In this document: positions 15,743-24,711 of the stretch, piece by piece
Layout of the letters: each line of letters starts with the position of its first letter
Position numbering within the stretch: position 1 is the stretch's first letter
Assembly: GCF_008642355.1 (NCBI RefSeq)
Contig: NZ_CP029193.1
Location: forward strand, 4,240,001 to 4,304,000
Direction: 5' to 3'
From: Streptomyces venezuelae
Lineage (GTDB): Bacteria > Actinomycetota > Actinomycetes > Streptomycetales > Streptomycetaceae
Length of the DNA: 64,000 nt
The notes under the pieces: model-generated
The model's database searches: none
What the model saw: the letters and a program-made list of their open reading frames with translations, nothing else
Told to the model about the DNA's origin: nothing
Position numbers and translations under genes: made by a program

Positions 15743-16735
15743 CTAGAACGTGCCCAGCTTGATGATCGACAGAATCGCCAGCAGCTGGATCGTCGACGCG
15801 CCCAGCGCCTTCGGCCACGGCAGGTCGTGGGACTTGCTGACCATCGTCGTGAGCAGCGCGCCCGCCGCGAGCCACGTCGCCCAGCCGAGGAGCTGGACGA
15901 AGGGCTGGCCGCCGCCGAGGAACATCGCCACGATCACGCGCGGCGCGTCCGTCAGCGACATGATCAGCATGGAGAGGCCGACCGTCGGCTGCCACGCGCC
16001 GTTGCCGCCGAGCTGGCGGGCGAGGGTGTGGGTGACCACGCCCAGGACGAACGCGCTGATGGTGATCGCGACGCCGGTGGTGAGGACGAACGGGACCGCC
16101 GACGACAGCGTCGCGTTGATCGCGTCCTCGCGCGCCTCGTCGAAGCCGAAGATCGCCAGCGTGCCGTAGAGGAACGTGACGATGAGGGCGGGGGCCCACA
16201 TCGCGTAGTCCCGCATCTGGAAGAACGTCGGGCCGGGGCGGAGTACGACGCCGCGGAGCAGGTCCTTCCAGTGCAGGCGCGGGCCCACGGGGGCCGCGCT
16301 CGCCTGGCCCGCGCGGTACGTGTCGCCCTGGGTGTACGGGTCCTCGCCGATGGAGAAGGCCTGCGTGTGCCCAGGGTTGTTCGCCGCGTACGGGTCGTAG
16401 CCGCCCTGGGGCGCGCCATGGCCGCGGTCGTCGGGGCCGCCGAAGTACTCCGGCTCGCCGTGGTTGCCGGGGCCGCCGCCCGCCTGGGGCCACTGCTGGT
16501 TGCCGCCGCCACCGCCGCCGTAGGGCCGGCCACCGCCCTGCGGTGCGCCGCCCCCGTACTGCGGGGCCGACGGCGCAGGCGGGTAGCCGTACGGCTGCTG
16601 CCCTCCCTGCTGCGGGGCCTGCTGTCCGTACGGCTGCTGCCGCGGTTGTTGATGCGGTTGCGGTTGCGGTCGCGGTTGTTGTTGCGGTCGCGGGGCGCGG
16701 TTGTCCCGGCCGCGTCCGATCCTGAATCCAGCCAC
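15743..16735 (-). CDS. Yip1 domain membrane protein with Gln/Gly/Pro-rich N-terminus
   Basis: A 330-residue protein. The first 150 residues are a low-complexity cytoplasmic region of Gln, Pro, Gly and Tyr (for example QQPRPQPQPHQQPRQQPYG). The C-terminal 170 residues hold five hydrophobic helices (APALIVTFLYGTLAIFGF, FVLTTGVAITISAFVLGVV, TVGLSMLIMSLTDAPRVIVAMF, LLGWATWLAAGALLTTMV, IQLLAILSIIKLGTF) that match the Yip1 fold. Bacterial Yip1 proteins have no firm role. The GTG start is at 16735. The disordered Q/P/G tail could phase-separate or bind partners, which is only inference. Confidence 0.72.
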   Translation of the reverse strand: MAGFRIGRGRDNRAPRPQQQPRPQPQPHQQPRQQPYGQQAPQQGGQQPYGYPPAPSAPQYGGGAPQGGGRPYGGGGGGNQQWPQAGGGPGNHGEPEYFGGPDDRGHGAPQGGYDPYAANNPGHTQAFSIGEDPYTQGDTYRAGQASAAPVGPRLHWKDLLRGVVLRPGPTFFQMRDYAMWAPALIVTFLYGTLAIFGFDEAREDAINATLSSAVPFVLTTGVAITISAFVLGVVTHTLARQLGGNGAWQPTVGLSMLIMSLTDAPRVIVAMFLGGGQPFVQLLGWATWLAAGALLTTMVSKSHDLPWPKALGASTIQLLAILSIIKLGTF

Positions 16736-16822
16736 GAATCGAACGTACCTGGTCTGCGGGGGTGGGGTCGTCCCTCCTCGGGAGGAGACGCGGCTTTGCG
16801 GCCGACCTGTGACAACCCCTAG

Positions 16823-16852
16823 GGGTACCCGGAGGGGTCCCCCCGGGTACCC
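16823..16852. terminator. Hairpin terminator of the FG-GAP array
   Basis: GGGTACCCGG (16823-16832) pairs with CCGGGTACCC (16843-16852) across a 10-base loop, ten bases beyond the stop of the last FG-GAP gene on the minus strand. Confidence 0.6.
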
Positions 16853-16861
16853 GTACGCGTG

Positions 16862-18346
16862 CTAGCGCGCCAGCGACGCTCCGTACGTCAGCGGGCCCGA
16901 AGACGTCGGCAGGCCCAGCGAGTTCGGGGTGACGACCGACGCGCCCGTCGTGCCGGTCGCCAGGTGCGGGAGGTTCCAGACGCCGCCCGCCGACGCGTTC
17001 TCGCCGGGCGCGGCGGCCGAGAGGTCCGGGCCGCCGTCGCCGTTGTGGTCCGCGAAGCCGAGCGCCGCGCCGAACCGGTCGCCCGCCTCGGCGCCGCCCG
17101 GGACGCCGGGGGAGTTCTGCTGGTACGAGACCGCGCCGACCGCCTTGCCGTCCTCGGTGAGGATGCCGTTCGCGCCGCCCCTGAGGACGGTGACGGCGCC
17201 CGCGCCGGCCGCGCTGCCGATGGCCTCGCCCGGGGCGCCCGCGATCAGGTCGTCCCTGCCGTCGCCGTCGATGTCCGCGGCGGCCAGCGCGTCGCCGAAG
17301 TCGTCACCCTTTTCGGCGACACCCGGGACGCCCGGGGTGTCCTGGTTGAGGGTCTGGCCCTCCCACACGAGGCCGTCGCCGTCCCCGTAGTGGATGTGGA
17401 TGCCACCGCCCTCGGCGAGCTCCTCGGGGCCGCACGGGTCGTCGATGTTCTCGTCGGCGATCTCACGGCAGTTGCCGAGCGCGAGGTCGTCGTGGCCGTC
17501 GCCGTTGAAGTCGCCCGCGGCCAGCGCGTTCGCGGCGCTGTTGTCGCTGCTCCAGGTCAGGTCGAGGTCGCCGGGGACCTCGTCGTTCTTGTCGTAGCGG
17601 TAGAGCTGGACGTGGGACTGGGTGCGGGTGGCGTTCTGCTCGTAGTACGCGACGGCCAGCTCGGGGAGGCCGTCGGAGTCGAAGTCGCCGGTCGTCAGGA
17701 CGGGGGCGCGGCCGTCCATGCGGCGGGCCATGCCGGGGGAGGTGTCGGCGGTGTACGGGTTGGCGTTGAGGACGACCTGGTCCTTGCCGCCGATCGCCAG
17801 GTCGACGTCCGTGTCGCCGGTGAAGTCGGCGGCGGCCAGCGCGTTCCCGTACGCGTCGCCTGCCTTCGCGCCCCGCCCCGCCGTGTTGGCCAGCGCGAAG
17901 CCGTCGCCCGTGCCGTAGAGGACGGTGACGGAACCCGCGTCCGTCCTGCCGTCGATGTCCTCGCCGGGCGCGCCGATGACGAGGTCGGCGTACTTGTCGT
18001 CGTCTATGTACGCCGTGGTGACGGCCGCGCCGAAGCGGTCGCCGGTCTCCGGTGTGCCCGGCACCTCGACCGTGGCCTGCGTGATGCGCCGCACGTTGCT
18101 CGACCCCGGGCCGTCCGTGCCGCCGAAGACGACGCTCACGTATCCCGCCTTCGCCTTGCCGTCGACGGTGCCGGCGGGCACGCCCACGGCGAGGTCCGCG
18201 TATCCGTCGCCGTCGAAATCGGCCTTCAGGGGGGTGGCCGGGGCGGCCGGGGCCGCGGTGGCAGTGGCCGTGAAGGGGAGGGTCAGGCCGGTCGCGGCCA
18301 GGACGGTCGCCGCGGCCAACGCCAGGGTGTGGGTACGTGCGCGCAT
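16862..18346 (-). CDS. Secreted FG-GAP beta-propeller protein (array copy 4)
   Basis: A 494-residue secreted protein: signal peptide to about residue 32 (TLALAAATVLAATGLTLPFTATATAAPA), then seven FG-GAP/integrin-alpha repeats, each with a calcium loop D-x-[N/D]-G-D-G followed by D-L-A-x-G-A-P-G-E (for example ADFDGDGYADLAVG, DFNGDGHDDLALG, DIDGDGRDDLIAGAPGEA). Seven repeats make one closed propeller, the last supplying the ring closure. There is no catalytic residue, LPxTG or membrane anchor, so an extracellular calcium-dependent binding or scaffold role is likely. It is the last of four tandem paralogues on this strand. Confidence 0.88.
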   Translation of the reverse strand: MRARTHTLALAAATVLAATGLTLPFTATATAAPAAPATPLKADFDGDGYADLAVGVPAGTVDGKAKAGYVSVVFGGTDGPGSSNVRRITQATVEVPGTPETGDRFGAAVTTAYIDDDKYADLVIGAPGEDIDGRTDAGSVTVLYGTGDGFALANTAGRGAKAGDAYGNALAAADFTGDTDVDLAIGGKDQVVLNANPYTADTSPGMARRMDGRAPVLTTGDFDSDGLPELAVAYYEQNATRTQSHVQLYRYDKNDEVPGDLDLTWSSDNSAANALAAGDFNGDGHDDLALGNCREIADENIDDPCGPEELAEGGGIHIHYGDGDGLVWEGQTLNQDTPGVPGVAEKGDDFGDALAAADIDGDGRDDLIAGAPGEAIGSAAGAGAVTVLRGGANGILTEDGKAVGAVSYQQNSPGVPGGAEAGDRFGAALGFADHNGDGGPDLSAAAPGENASAGGVWNLPHLATGTTGASVVTPNSLGLPTSSGPLTYGASLAR

Positions 18347-18387
18347 GGGGGCTCCGGGGAGAAGTAGGAGGTCAGGAGGAGAGGCCC

Positions 18388-18408
18388 GCCCGCACCGGCG
18401 GTGCGGGC
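18388..18408. terminator. Hairpin between FG-GAP copies 3 and 4
   Basis: GCCCGCACC and GGTGCGGGC form a 9-bp stem with a three-base loop, between the stop of copy 3 and the start of copy 4. It implies that the array is not one simple operon. Confidence 0.5.
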
Positions 18409-18442
18409 CCGGTGGTCAGCCGTGAGGGCGACCGGTCATGTA

Positions 18443-19930
18443 TCAGTCGGCGAAGTTCATGCCGAGCCGCGGCGTTCCCGTCGCCGAGATCCCCACGGTC
18501 GACGTGTAGACGCCCGCGGAACCGGCGAGGGAGCCGTCCTGCTTGCTGATCAGGGGGTAGAACGCGCCGTTCGTGCCGTTCTCGCCGTACGCGCCGACCG
18601 TCACGTCACCCCGCCCGTCGCCGTTCAGGTCGTCGACGTGGACGTCGGAGCCGAAGAAGTCGTTCGTCTCGTTGGAGTTGGGCACGCCCGGCGTGTTCTG
18701 GTCGAGGAAGACCGCGCCGTTCGTGGAGAGGCCCGAGCCGTCCGCCTTGCCGTAGATGACGGTGACCGCGCCCGCGTCCTTCACGCCGCCGACGTCCTCG
18801 CCCGCCGCGCCGACGACCAGGTCGAGGTGGCCGTCGCCGTTGATGTCGCCGAGGTCGAGCTCGTTGCCGAAGGAGTCGCCCTTCTCGCCCGCCCCCGGGA
18901 CGCCCTCGGTGTCCTGGGTGAAGACCTGGGTCTCGCCGTACGGGCCGTTGGCCGCGCCGTGGGCGACGTACACCGTGCCGCCCTTGTTCGCGCCGGCGAT
19001 CTCGTCGTCCCATTCGAGACCGATGACGATGTCGCCGTAACCGTCGCTGTCCGTGTCGCCGACGTCGGTGATGATGCCGCCGGGCAGCCGCTGCTGGTTG
19101 GTCGTCTTCAGGCCGTCCGGGGTGCCGGGCACCCACAGGTTGGCGTTGTAGCCGTCGCCGGTGGAGTAGCCGTCGACGATGAGGTCTTCCCTCTTGTCGC
19201 CGTTCACGTCGCCGGAGTGCAGGTTGAAGGGGCCGGCACCTTCGCCGCTCTGGATGGCGGGCTTGATCGTGTAGTGGCCGCTGCCGGTGCCCGTGGAGCG
19301 GGAGATCTTGCCGTTCACCACGTCGATGGTGGCCGCGCCGGACCGGGCGCCGACGGCGAGGTCGGTGCTGCCGTCGCCGTCGAAGTCGCCGGCCTCGATG
19401 GGCGCGGCGAAGAAGTCGTGGCCGCCGGGGCGGGGGTCCTTCAGCGTGGTGCCGCCGGACAGGCCGTTCGGGGAGCCCCACAGGATCTGCGCGGTGCCGC
19501 CGTCCTTGTCGCTGCCGACGTCCTCGCCGGGCGCGCCGACCGCCAGGTCGTCGTAGCCGTCGCGGTCGAAGTCGCCGTACGCGGTGTCGTAGCCGAAGAG
19601 GTCGCCGGTCTCGGCGGAGCCGGGGACGCCCGCGCTGTTCTGGCTGAAGGTCTTGTGGCGCAGGGTCGAGCCGCCGTACGTGACGGCGACCTGACCCGCA
19701 CCGTCCTTGCCCGCGACGTTCGCGTTGAACGCGGAGGTGGCGAGGTCGGCGACGCCGTCGCCGTTGAAGTCGGCCTCGTGCGAGGGCAGCGGCTCGGCCG
19801 GTGCGGCGGAGGCGGTCGCTCCCGTGGCGGCGAGCAGTCCACCGGTCAGCGCGGCCGTGACGGCCGTCGCGGCGGCGAGCCGCGTACGTCTGGGGCGGCC
19901 GGTGGTGGAGGTGCGCTTGTGCTTGGCCAT
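18443..19930 (-). CDS. Secreted FG-GAP beta-propeller protein (array copy 3)
   Basis: A 495-residue secreted protein. The signal region is long and basic at the start (AKHKRTSTTGRPRRTRLAAA) with a hydrophobic core ending near ASAAP. Seven FG-GAP repeats follow, such as EADFNGDGVADLA, DFDRDGYDDLAVGAPGED, DTDSDGYGDIVIG and DLNGDGRGDVTVGAYGEN, each with an Asp-rich calcium loop. It differs enough from its neighbours that duplication is not recent. GGAGAA precedes the ATG at 19930; a longer in-frame start at 20002 would hide the signal peptide. Confidence 0.88.
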   Translation of the reverse strand: MAKHKRTSTTGRPRRTRLAAATAVTAALTGGLLAATGATASAAPAEPLPSHEADFNGDGVADLATSAFNANVAGKDGAGQVAVTYGGSTLRHKTFSQNSAGVPGSAETGDLFGYDTAYGDFDRDGYDDLAVGAPGEDVGSDKDGGTAQILWGSPNGLSGGTTLKDPRPGGHDFFAAPIEAGDFDGDGSTDLAVGARSGAATIDVVNGKISRSTGTGSGHYTIKPAIQSGEGAGPFNLHSGDVNGDKREDLIVDGYSTGDGYNANLWVPGTPDGLKTTNQQRLPGGIITDVGDTDSDGYGDIVIGLEWDDEIAGANKGGTVYVAHGAANGPYGETQVFTQDTEGVPGAGEKGDSFGNELDLGDINGDGHLDLVVGAAGEDVGGVKDAGAVTVIYGKADGSGLSTNGAVFLDQNTPGVPNSNETNDFFGSDVHVDDLNGDGRGDVTVGAYGENGTNGAFYPLISKQDGSLAGSAGVYTSTVGISATGTPRLGMNFAD

Positions 19931-20262
19931 GCGGTTCTCCTGCAGCGTGCGGGGATGCCTGGCGGGCATCCGCAGTCGATGGGGTGCGACGGGCGTGTTC
20001 ACCGGACATTGGCCCGGGCGTCACGCCACGGTCGGCGAAGGAGAGACCGATGGTGGCGGGCAAGGGTTGTACGGGGGCGCCGAGTTGTCTCACGCCTCGG
20101 TCGCCGGGCGGGCCGGGGTGGAGGTTCCGACCGGCCCGGTGGTCAGCCGCGGGACGGGCCGGGTTGGATCGCGGCCCGTCCGGCGTTCGAGGACGAACTC
20201 GGCGGAGCCGGTGATGCGACCGCGCCGGAGTCCGACCGTGGCGAGTGGGCGACGGCGCCCAC
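19931..20262. other. Intergenic region between FG-GAP copies 2 and 3
   Basis: 332 bases with no gene. The segment around 20166-20200 (cggcccgtccggcgttcgag and following) resembles a short dispersed repeat seen between many Streptomyces genes, by my recollection. It is probably the promoter and leader region of copy 3 plus the end of copy 2. Confidence 0.4.
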
Positions 20263-21714
20263 CTACCGCCCGAGAACCGTCCCGTACTCACGCGCCCCCG
20301 CGAGCCCCAGCTTCCCCGGCGTCACGGACGTGACCTCCGGCCGCGGGCCCCCGTCCTTCGGGCTCCGCGCGTACCAGACGCCGCCCTTCCGGCCGTCCTC
20401 GCCGGGTGCGCCGACCGCGACGTCGGGGCGGGAGTCGCCGTCGTAGTCGCCGGTCGCGACGGACGCGCCGAGGTGGTCGTCCGCCTCCGCCGTGCCCGCG
20501 ACGCCCGCGGTGTTCTGGCTGACGGCGGGGCCCGTGAAGGGCTGGCCCGCGCCGGCCGAGGCGAGGGTCCAGTACGTGCCCGCGTTCCGGGCGGTCCCGA
20601 CGGCCTCCGCGTCCGCGCCGACGATCAGCTCGGCGCCGCCGTTCCCGTCGAGGTCGTCGGCGGCGAGGTGCGCACCGAAGTTGTCGTCGGCCTCCGCCGT
20701 GCCGCCGACCTCGGGCGAGGACTGGGTGGTGCACGCGGTGCCGCCGTCGCCGAGCGCGCCGTCCTTCTTGCCGTAGACGGTGAGGATCGCGCCGCCGAGC
20801 CGGTCCTCGCAGTGGGTCTGCTCGGTCTCGGGGTTGGGCTGTACGTTGCCGACGGCGAGGTCGGTCGTGCCGTCCCCGTCGAAGTCGCCGGTGGCGAGCG
20901 ACGTGTTCGTGCGGTCGGAGGTCCGCCACGTCTCCTTCCACTCGCCCGACGCGCGGTTCATGACCGTCGTACCGCTGATCTCCATGCCGTTGTACGAGAC
21001 GGCGAGGTCGTCCCCGCCGTCGCCGTCGAAGTCACCGCTCGCGAGGGCGGTGGAGCCCGCGAAGTGCCAGCCGGCGACCCGCTCCAGCGTGGCGGGCGAG
21101 CCCGCGGTGAACGGTCCCGGCCGCATCCGCACGGAGCTGGACTCGTCGAAGTGGGCGTTGAAGGCGATGTCGTTGTCGCCGTCCTTGTCGAAGTCGCCGG
21201 TGGCGAGCTGCGCCCCGTACCGCGAACTGTCGAAGTTCCCGTTGGCGGCGGTGAAGCCGCCCTTGAGGCCGCCCGCGCCGCCCCACACGACGGCGACGGT
21301 ACCGACGCTCAGGCCGACGGTGGTGTCCTCGTCGGGCGCGCCCACGACCAGGTCGCTGTAGCCGTCGCCGTTCATGTCGTCGGACGCGACGGCGTACCCG
21401 AAGCCGTCGCCCGCCTCCGCGGTGCCCGGCACCCCGGCCGTGGACTGGCTGACGGTCGTCGACCCGTGCTTGCCGAGGCCCGACGCGCCGCCCCAGACGA
21501 CGTTGACGTACCCGGCCTCGGCCTTGCCGTCCACGGTGGCGCTCGGCACGCCGACCGCGAGGTCCACGTAGCCGTCGCCGTTGTAGTCGCCGCGGATCTT
21601 GGAGGGGGCGTCGACGGCCGCGGCGCTGCCCGCGGTCACGCCGGTGACGCCGAGGGCGGTGGCGGCGCAGAGGGCGGCGGCGCCGAGGAGGCGGTTACGG
21701 GTGTACGTGGCCAT
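20263..21714 (-). CDS. Secreted FG-GAP beta-propeller protein (array copy 2)
   Basis: A 483-residue secreted protein: signal peptide LLGAAALCAATALGVTGVTAGSAAA (written here in part, residues about 9-33) and seven FG-GAP repeats, for example DYNGDGYVDLAVG, DMNGDGYSDLVVGAPDED, DFDKDGDNDIAFN and DYDGDSRPDVAVGAPGED. Blade 3 is degenerate (AFNAHFDESS instead of a V-G-A-P loop), and a Cys pair (QTHCEDRLGG and GGTACTTQ) between blades 5 and 6 could form a disulfide. The architecture and tandem position match its neighbours. No anchor or enzymatic domain is present. Confidence 0.88.
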   Translation of the reverse strand: MATYTRNRLLGAAALCAATALGVTGVTAGSAAAVDAPSKIRGDYNGDGYVDLAVGVPSATVDGKAEAGYVNVVWGGASGLGKHGSTTVSQSTAGVPGTAEAGDGFGYAVASDDMNGDGYSDLVVGAPDEDTTVGLSVGTVAVVWGGAGGLKGGFTAANGNFDSSRYGAQLATGDFDKDGDNDIAFNAHFDESSSVRMRPGPFTAGSPATLERVAGWHFAGSTALASGDFDGDGGDDLAVSYNGMEISGTTVMNRASGEWKETWRTSDRTNTSLATGDFDGDGTTDLAVGNVQPNPETEQTHCEDRLGGAILTVYGKKDGALGDGGTACTTQSSPEVGGTAEADDNFGAHLAADDLDGNGGAELIVGADAEAVGTARNAGTYWTLASAGAGQPFTGPAVSQNTAGVAGTAEADDHLGASVATGDYDGDSRPDVAVGAPGEDGRKGGVWYARSPKDGGPRPEVTSVTPGKLGLAGAREYGTVLGR

Positions 21715-21780
21715 GGAGAGGTCTCCAACGTGTGTGAGGGATGCGGGAGTTGACGTAGGTGAAGTGCGGTGTGGGCCGGA

Positions 21781-23175
21781 TCAGCGCAGCGTGCGCCCGA
21801 ACCCCGCCCCCGCGCCGCCGGCCCCGAAGTCCGTGCCGTTGAACGAGGCCGCGTAGGACGCCGTCAGGCCCGTCGACGTGCCGCGCAGGACCCACACGGC
21901 GCCGACGTCCCGCGTCGTGCCGATGTCCTCGCCGAGCGCGCCCGCGGCCAGGTCGGCCTTGCCGTTCTTGTTGATGTCCTTGAGGCGTACGGACGTACCG
22001 AAGCCGTCGCCGTCCTCGGCGATGCCGGGCACGCCGGCGGTCTCCTGATGCCAGGCGCGGCCCGCGGTGAAGGCGCCACGCTCCGACGTGAGCAGGGTGA
22101 CGCTGCCGCTTTCGGCCACCCCGTCGACCGTCTCACCGGGCGCGCCCACCGCGAGGTCCGCGAGACCGTCGCCGGTGACGTCGCCCGCGGAGACGGCCGC
22201 GCCGAACCCGTCGCCCGCCTCGTCGGCACCCGGCACACCCGCGCTGCCCTGGTGGTACGTCACCGGGGTACCGAACTTGCCGTCGCCGCCGCGTCGCACG
22301 GTGACCGAGCCGCCACTGCCGCCCGCCGCGTCGCGTGCGTTGCCGGTGATCAGGTCGTCGTAGCCGTCGCCGTCGACGTCGCCCGCGGTGGCCGCGTCGC
22401 GCGTCGCCGTCGGGTCGCCGCCCTCGGCGAGGACCTCGGCCCGGTAGCCGTAGTCGCCTACGCCGCCGTTCATGTGCGCGGTCCAGGCGCCGCCGTCCGC
22501 GCGCTCGCCGTACAGGACGAAGCCGACACCGTCCTTGTACTTGAAGTTGCCGGCGACCATGCCGTCCAGCCGGACGCCTTCGGGCAGGAAGTCGACCTCC
22601 AGGCCGTGCACGTGCCCGTTCTCGCCCGCGCCGGTGTAGTAGTACCAGTTGTCGCCGCTGATGACGGCCAGTTGGGGCGAGCCGTCGTAGTCCAGGTCGG
22701 TCCAGACGGCGGCTTCGCCGAAGCGTCCTGTGGTGTCGGCGGGGGAGTTCAGGGCGCGGCCGCCGGAGGTGAAGGGGGTCCGGCCGCCGTGGACGACGGT
22801 GACGGAGCCGGACGGCTTGCCGGTGACCTGCTCGCCGGGGGCGCCGACGATCAGGTCGGCGAAGCCGTCGCCGTTCACGTCCCCGCTGGTGACGCTCTCG
22901 CCGAACTCGTCGCCGGGCTCGGTGACGCCGGGTACGCCGGGGGTGTCCTGGCTGACGGTGACGGACCGGCCCTCCGACACCCCGCTCGCCGAACCGAAGG
23001 TCACCGTGACGGAGTTGGAGTCGGGGGACCCGATGGCGAGGTCGCGGTAGCCGTCGCCGTTGAAGTCGTCCTTCAGGGCGGGGGCGGCGCTCGCCGTACC
23101 GGCCAGGGGCAGCGTGAGTCCGGCCGCCGCGAGGGCCGCGACGGTGGCGGTGACGGCCAGGTTTCTTACGCGCAC
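21781..23175 (-). CDS. Secreted FG-GAP beta-propeller protein (array copy 1)
   Basis: A 464-residue secreted protein. Translation starts at GTG 23175 (CGGGAGA upstream), giving signal peptide RNLAVTATVAALAAAGLTLP with a cut near ASAAP. FG-GAP repeats include DDFNGDGYRDLAIGSPDSN, DVNGDGFADLIVGAPGEQ, DVDGDGYDDLITGN, DVTGDGLADLAVGAPGET and DINKNGKADLAAGALGED. The central blades (DLDYDGSPQLAVISGD and KYKDGVGFVLYGERAD) have weakened calcium loops. An open frame continuing upstream to 23892 runs into the palindromic repeat and is not coding. It is the first gene of the four-gene array, directly beside the right repeat copy. Confidence 0.88.
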   Translation of the reverse strand: MRVRNLAVTATVAALAAAGLTLPLAGTASAAPALKDDFNGDGYRDLAIGSPDSNSVTVTFGSASGVSEGRSVTVSQDTPGVPGVTEPGDEFGESVTSGDVNGDGFADLIVGAPGEQVTGKPSGSVTVVHGGRTPFTSGGRALNSPADTTGRFGEAAVWTDLDYDGSPQLAVISGDNWYYYTGAGENGHVHGLEVDFLPEGVRLDGMVAGNFKYKDGVGFVLYGERADGGAWTAHMNGGVGDYGYRAEVLAEGGDPTATRDAATAGDVDGDGYDDLITGNARDAAGGSGGSVTVRRGGDGKFGTPVTYHQGSAGVPGADEAGDGFGAAVSAGDVTGDGLADLAVGAPGETVDGVAESGSVTLLTSERGAFTAGRAWHQETAGVPGIAEDGDGFGTSVRLKDINKNGKADLAAGALGEDIGTTRDVGAVWVLRGTSTGLTASYAASFNGTDFGAGGAGAGFGRTLR

Positions 23176-23420
23176 GTGGATCTCCCGGAGGGTGGGCCTT
23201 TGGGTATGGCTTCCGGGGGTGTGACTCGTGAGGCGTATGAAGGGTTGTGTGACAGTGTGCGCGCGGTAGCCGTCGGGTGAACGGCAGTTGGTCACGCCGC
23301 GGCGGAGGAGACGAACCGTGGGCCGGGCGCCACGGGGCTTCCGTCGCGGCCCGGGTACACGACGACGAGGCCCCGACTGTCCCCTCGTACGTCCCGTTCT
23401 CGTCCCACCGGGGCCGGGTT

Positions 23421-24432
23421 GGGCGGTGACTTCGGTGGGCCGGTGTCTTTGATGGTTGCCGGGGCCGCCCGGGGTTTTGCGGAGTGTGGCGGTTCCGGGC
23501 CGGGAGTAAAGGGCGCTCCGCTGCGCTGCGCGTCGGCTGCGCCGATTCCGCTGCGCTCCACCCTTGACTCCCGTCCCTCCACCGCGAGCTGTTTCTTGAC
23601 CCGGACGGCCAGGGGTGAGGCGGCGGATCTGGGTGGGTGGGTCATTGCCGTTCATCGCCGGGTGCGGCCCGGTCCATCGTGGCCGACGGCCAGGGTTGCG
23701 TGACCGCCCGCCGCGCGGCCGAGCCGCTCGGGTCATCCGCTCGCGCTGCCGGGTGCGGACCGGCTCATCGTGAGTGGCCCTCACTGTTCGGGGTGGGTCG
23801 GCCGCTTTCGTTGCCGGGTGCGGACCGGCCCAACGTGGGCGGGAGCCATGCTCGATGAGCTGTGGTCCGGGGGGCGCCGCGCCCTCCGGCACCTACTTTG
23901 GGAAAGTTGCGAATCGGCGGGCCGCGCGCCCCCTTCTCGCTTCCCTGTGCGCCGTCAGTTATGTCATGGATGTCGCGAATCCGGCGCGGTAAGCCCGTGA
24001 GCAGGGGGGCGTGTGCGGCTTGGCAGGGGGGCGTGCGGCGAAGGCATTCGCAACTTTCCCGAAGTAGGTGCCGGAGGGGGGCGGCCTCCGGCCGGATACA
24101 GCTCATCGACCGTGACTTCCGCCCACGATGGACCGGACCGCACCCGGCAGCGAGAGCCGATGACCCGACCCGGACGGTGAGGGTGGCTTGCGTTGGGACG
24201 GGCCGCACCCGGCAGCGAAAGCTGATGACTAACGAAGCGGTCCCTGTTGCCCCCACCCCTGGCCGTCCGGGTCAAGAAACAGGTCGCGGTGGAGGGACGG
24301 GAGTCAAGGGTGGAGCGCAGCGGAATCGGCGAAGCCGACGCGCAGCGCAGCGGAGCGCCCTTTACTGCCGGCCCGGAACCGCCACACTCCGCACCACACC
24401 GGGCGGCCCCGGCAACCATCCGGTGCGGGCCG
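23421..24432. repeat. Long palindromic non-coding repeat, right copy (complete)
   Basis: About 1 kb that is an inverted copy of 1-882 plus its missing arm. Outer arms of about 165-175 bp (23456-23632 and 24250-24425) are inverted repeats of each other, containing gagcgcagcggaatcggc and gggacgggagtcaagggtgg. Inner arms ggcacctacttt..gcgaat (23888-23914) and its inverse (24046-24072) enclose an asymmetric core that carries the orientation. Shorter units of about 35 bp sit between inner and outer arms. There is no transposase or convincing gene. It may be a large miniature element, or DNA that folds as a giant cruciform. Confidence 0.8.
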
Positions 24433-24435
24433 AAG

Positions 24436-24708
24436 TCAACTGCTTCCTGGCGAGGTGGCGAGGTGGCGAGGGTAAATGTGTGTGGTCGAAGGTGCCGCTC
24501 TCTCGGAGGGCAGGTTGAATTCCTCACGGGTCGTGCCCGGTTGTGTGGCGTGCGATATGAGGGCAGAGAGGGCACCGGGGGTGAGGGTGAGTATGTGGTC
24601 GGGGTCGTCGCTCTCGCGGAGGAGCAGGTTGCTCTTGTCGCGGGCGAGTTCGACGCACTGGCTTCCGTCGGCCGGACCGGAGAAGGAGGACTTCTGCCAC
24701 GGGGGCAC
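24436..24708 (-). CDS. DUF397 protein of a WhiJ-type cluster
   Basis: A 90-residue protein: WQKSSFSGPADGSQCVELARD, then LLLRESDDPDHILTLTPGALSALI, the DUF397 pattern (W-x-K-S-S-x-S-x-x-x-x-x-C-V-E-V ... R-D-S-x-x-P ... L). The last 30 residues are atypical and run to the edge of the palindromic repeat, which has probably replaced the normal C-terminus. Only three bases separate its GTG from the upstream regulator's stop, so translation is coupled. Such proteins act with their WhiJ-like partner in development or as antitoxin-like factors. Confidence 0.85.
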   Translation of the reverse strand: MPPWQKSSFSGPADGSQCVELARDKSNLLLRESDDPDHILTLTPGALSALISHATQPGTTREEFNLPSERAAPSTTHIYPRHLATSPGSS

Positions 24709-24711
24709 GGC

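Noticed and set aside
16859..20446. Long plus-strand frames over the FG-GAP genes
   Set aside because: They are shadows of the minus-strand propeller genes and have repeated Val/Ala/Arg composition typical of antisense translation.
16862..23175. Possible CRISPR array or tandem DNA repeats in the FG-GAP region
   Set aside because: Repetition is at protein level (Asp/Gly-rich calcium loops) and is not regularly spaced at DNA level; no cas gene is present.
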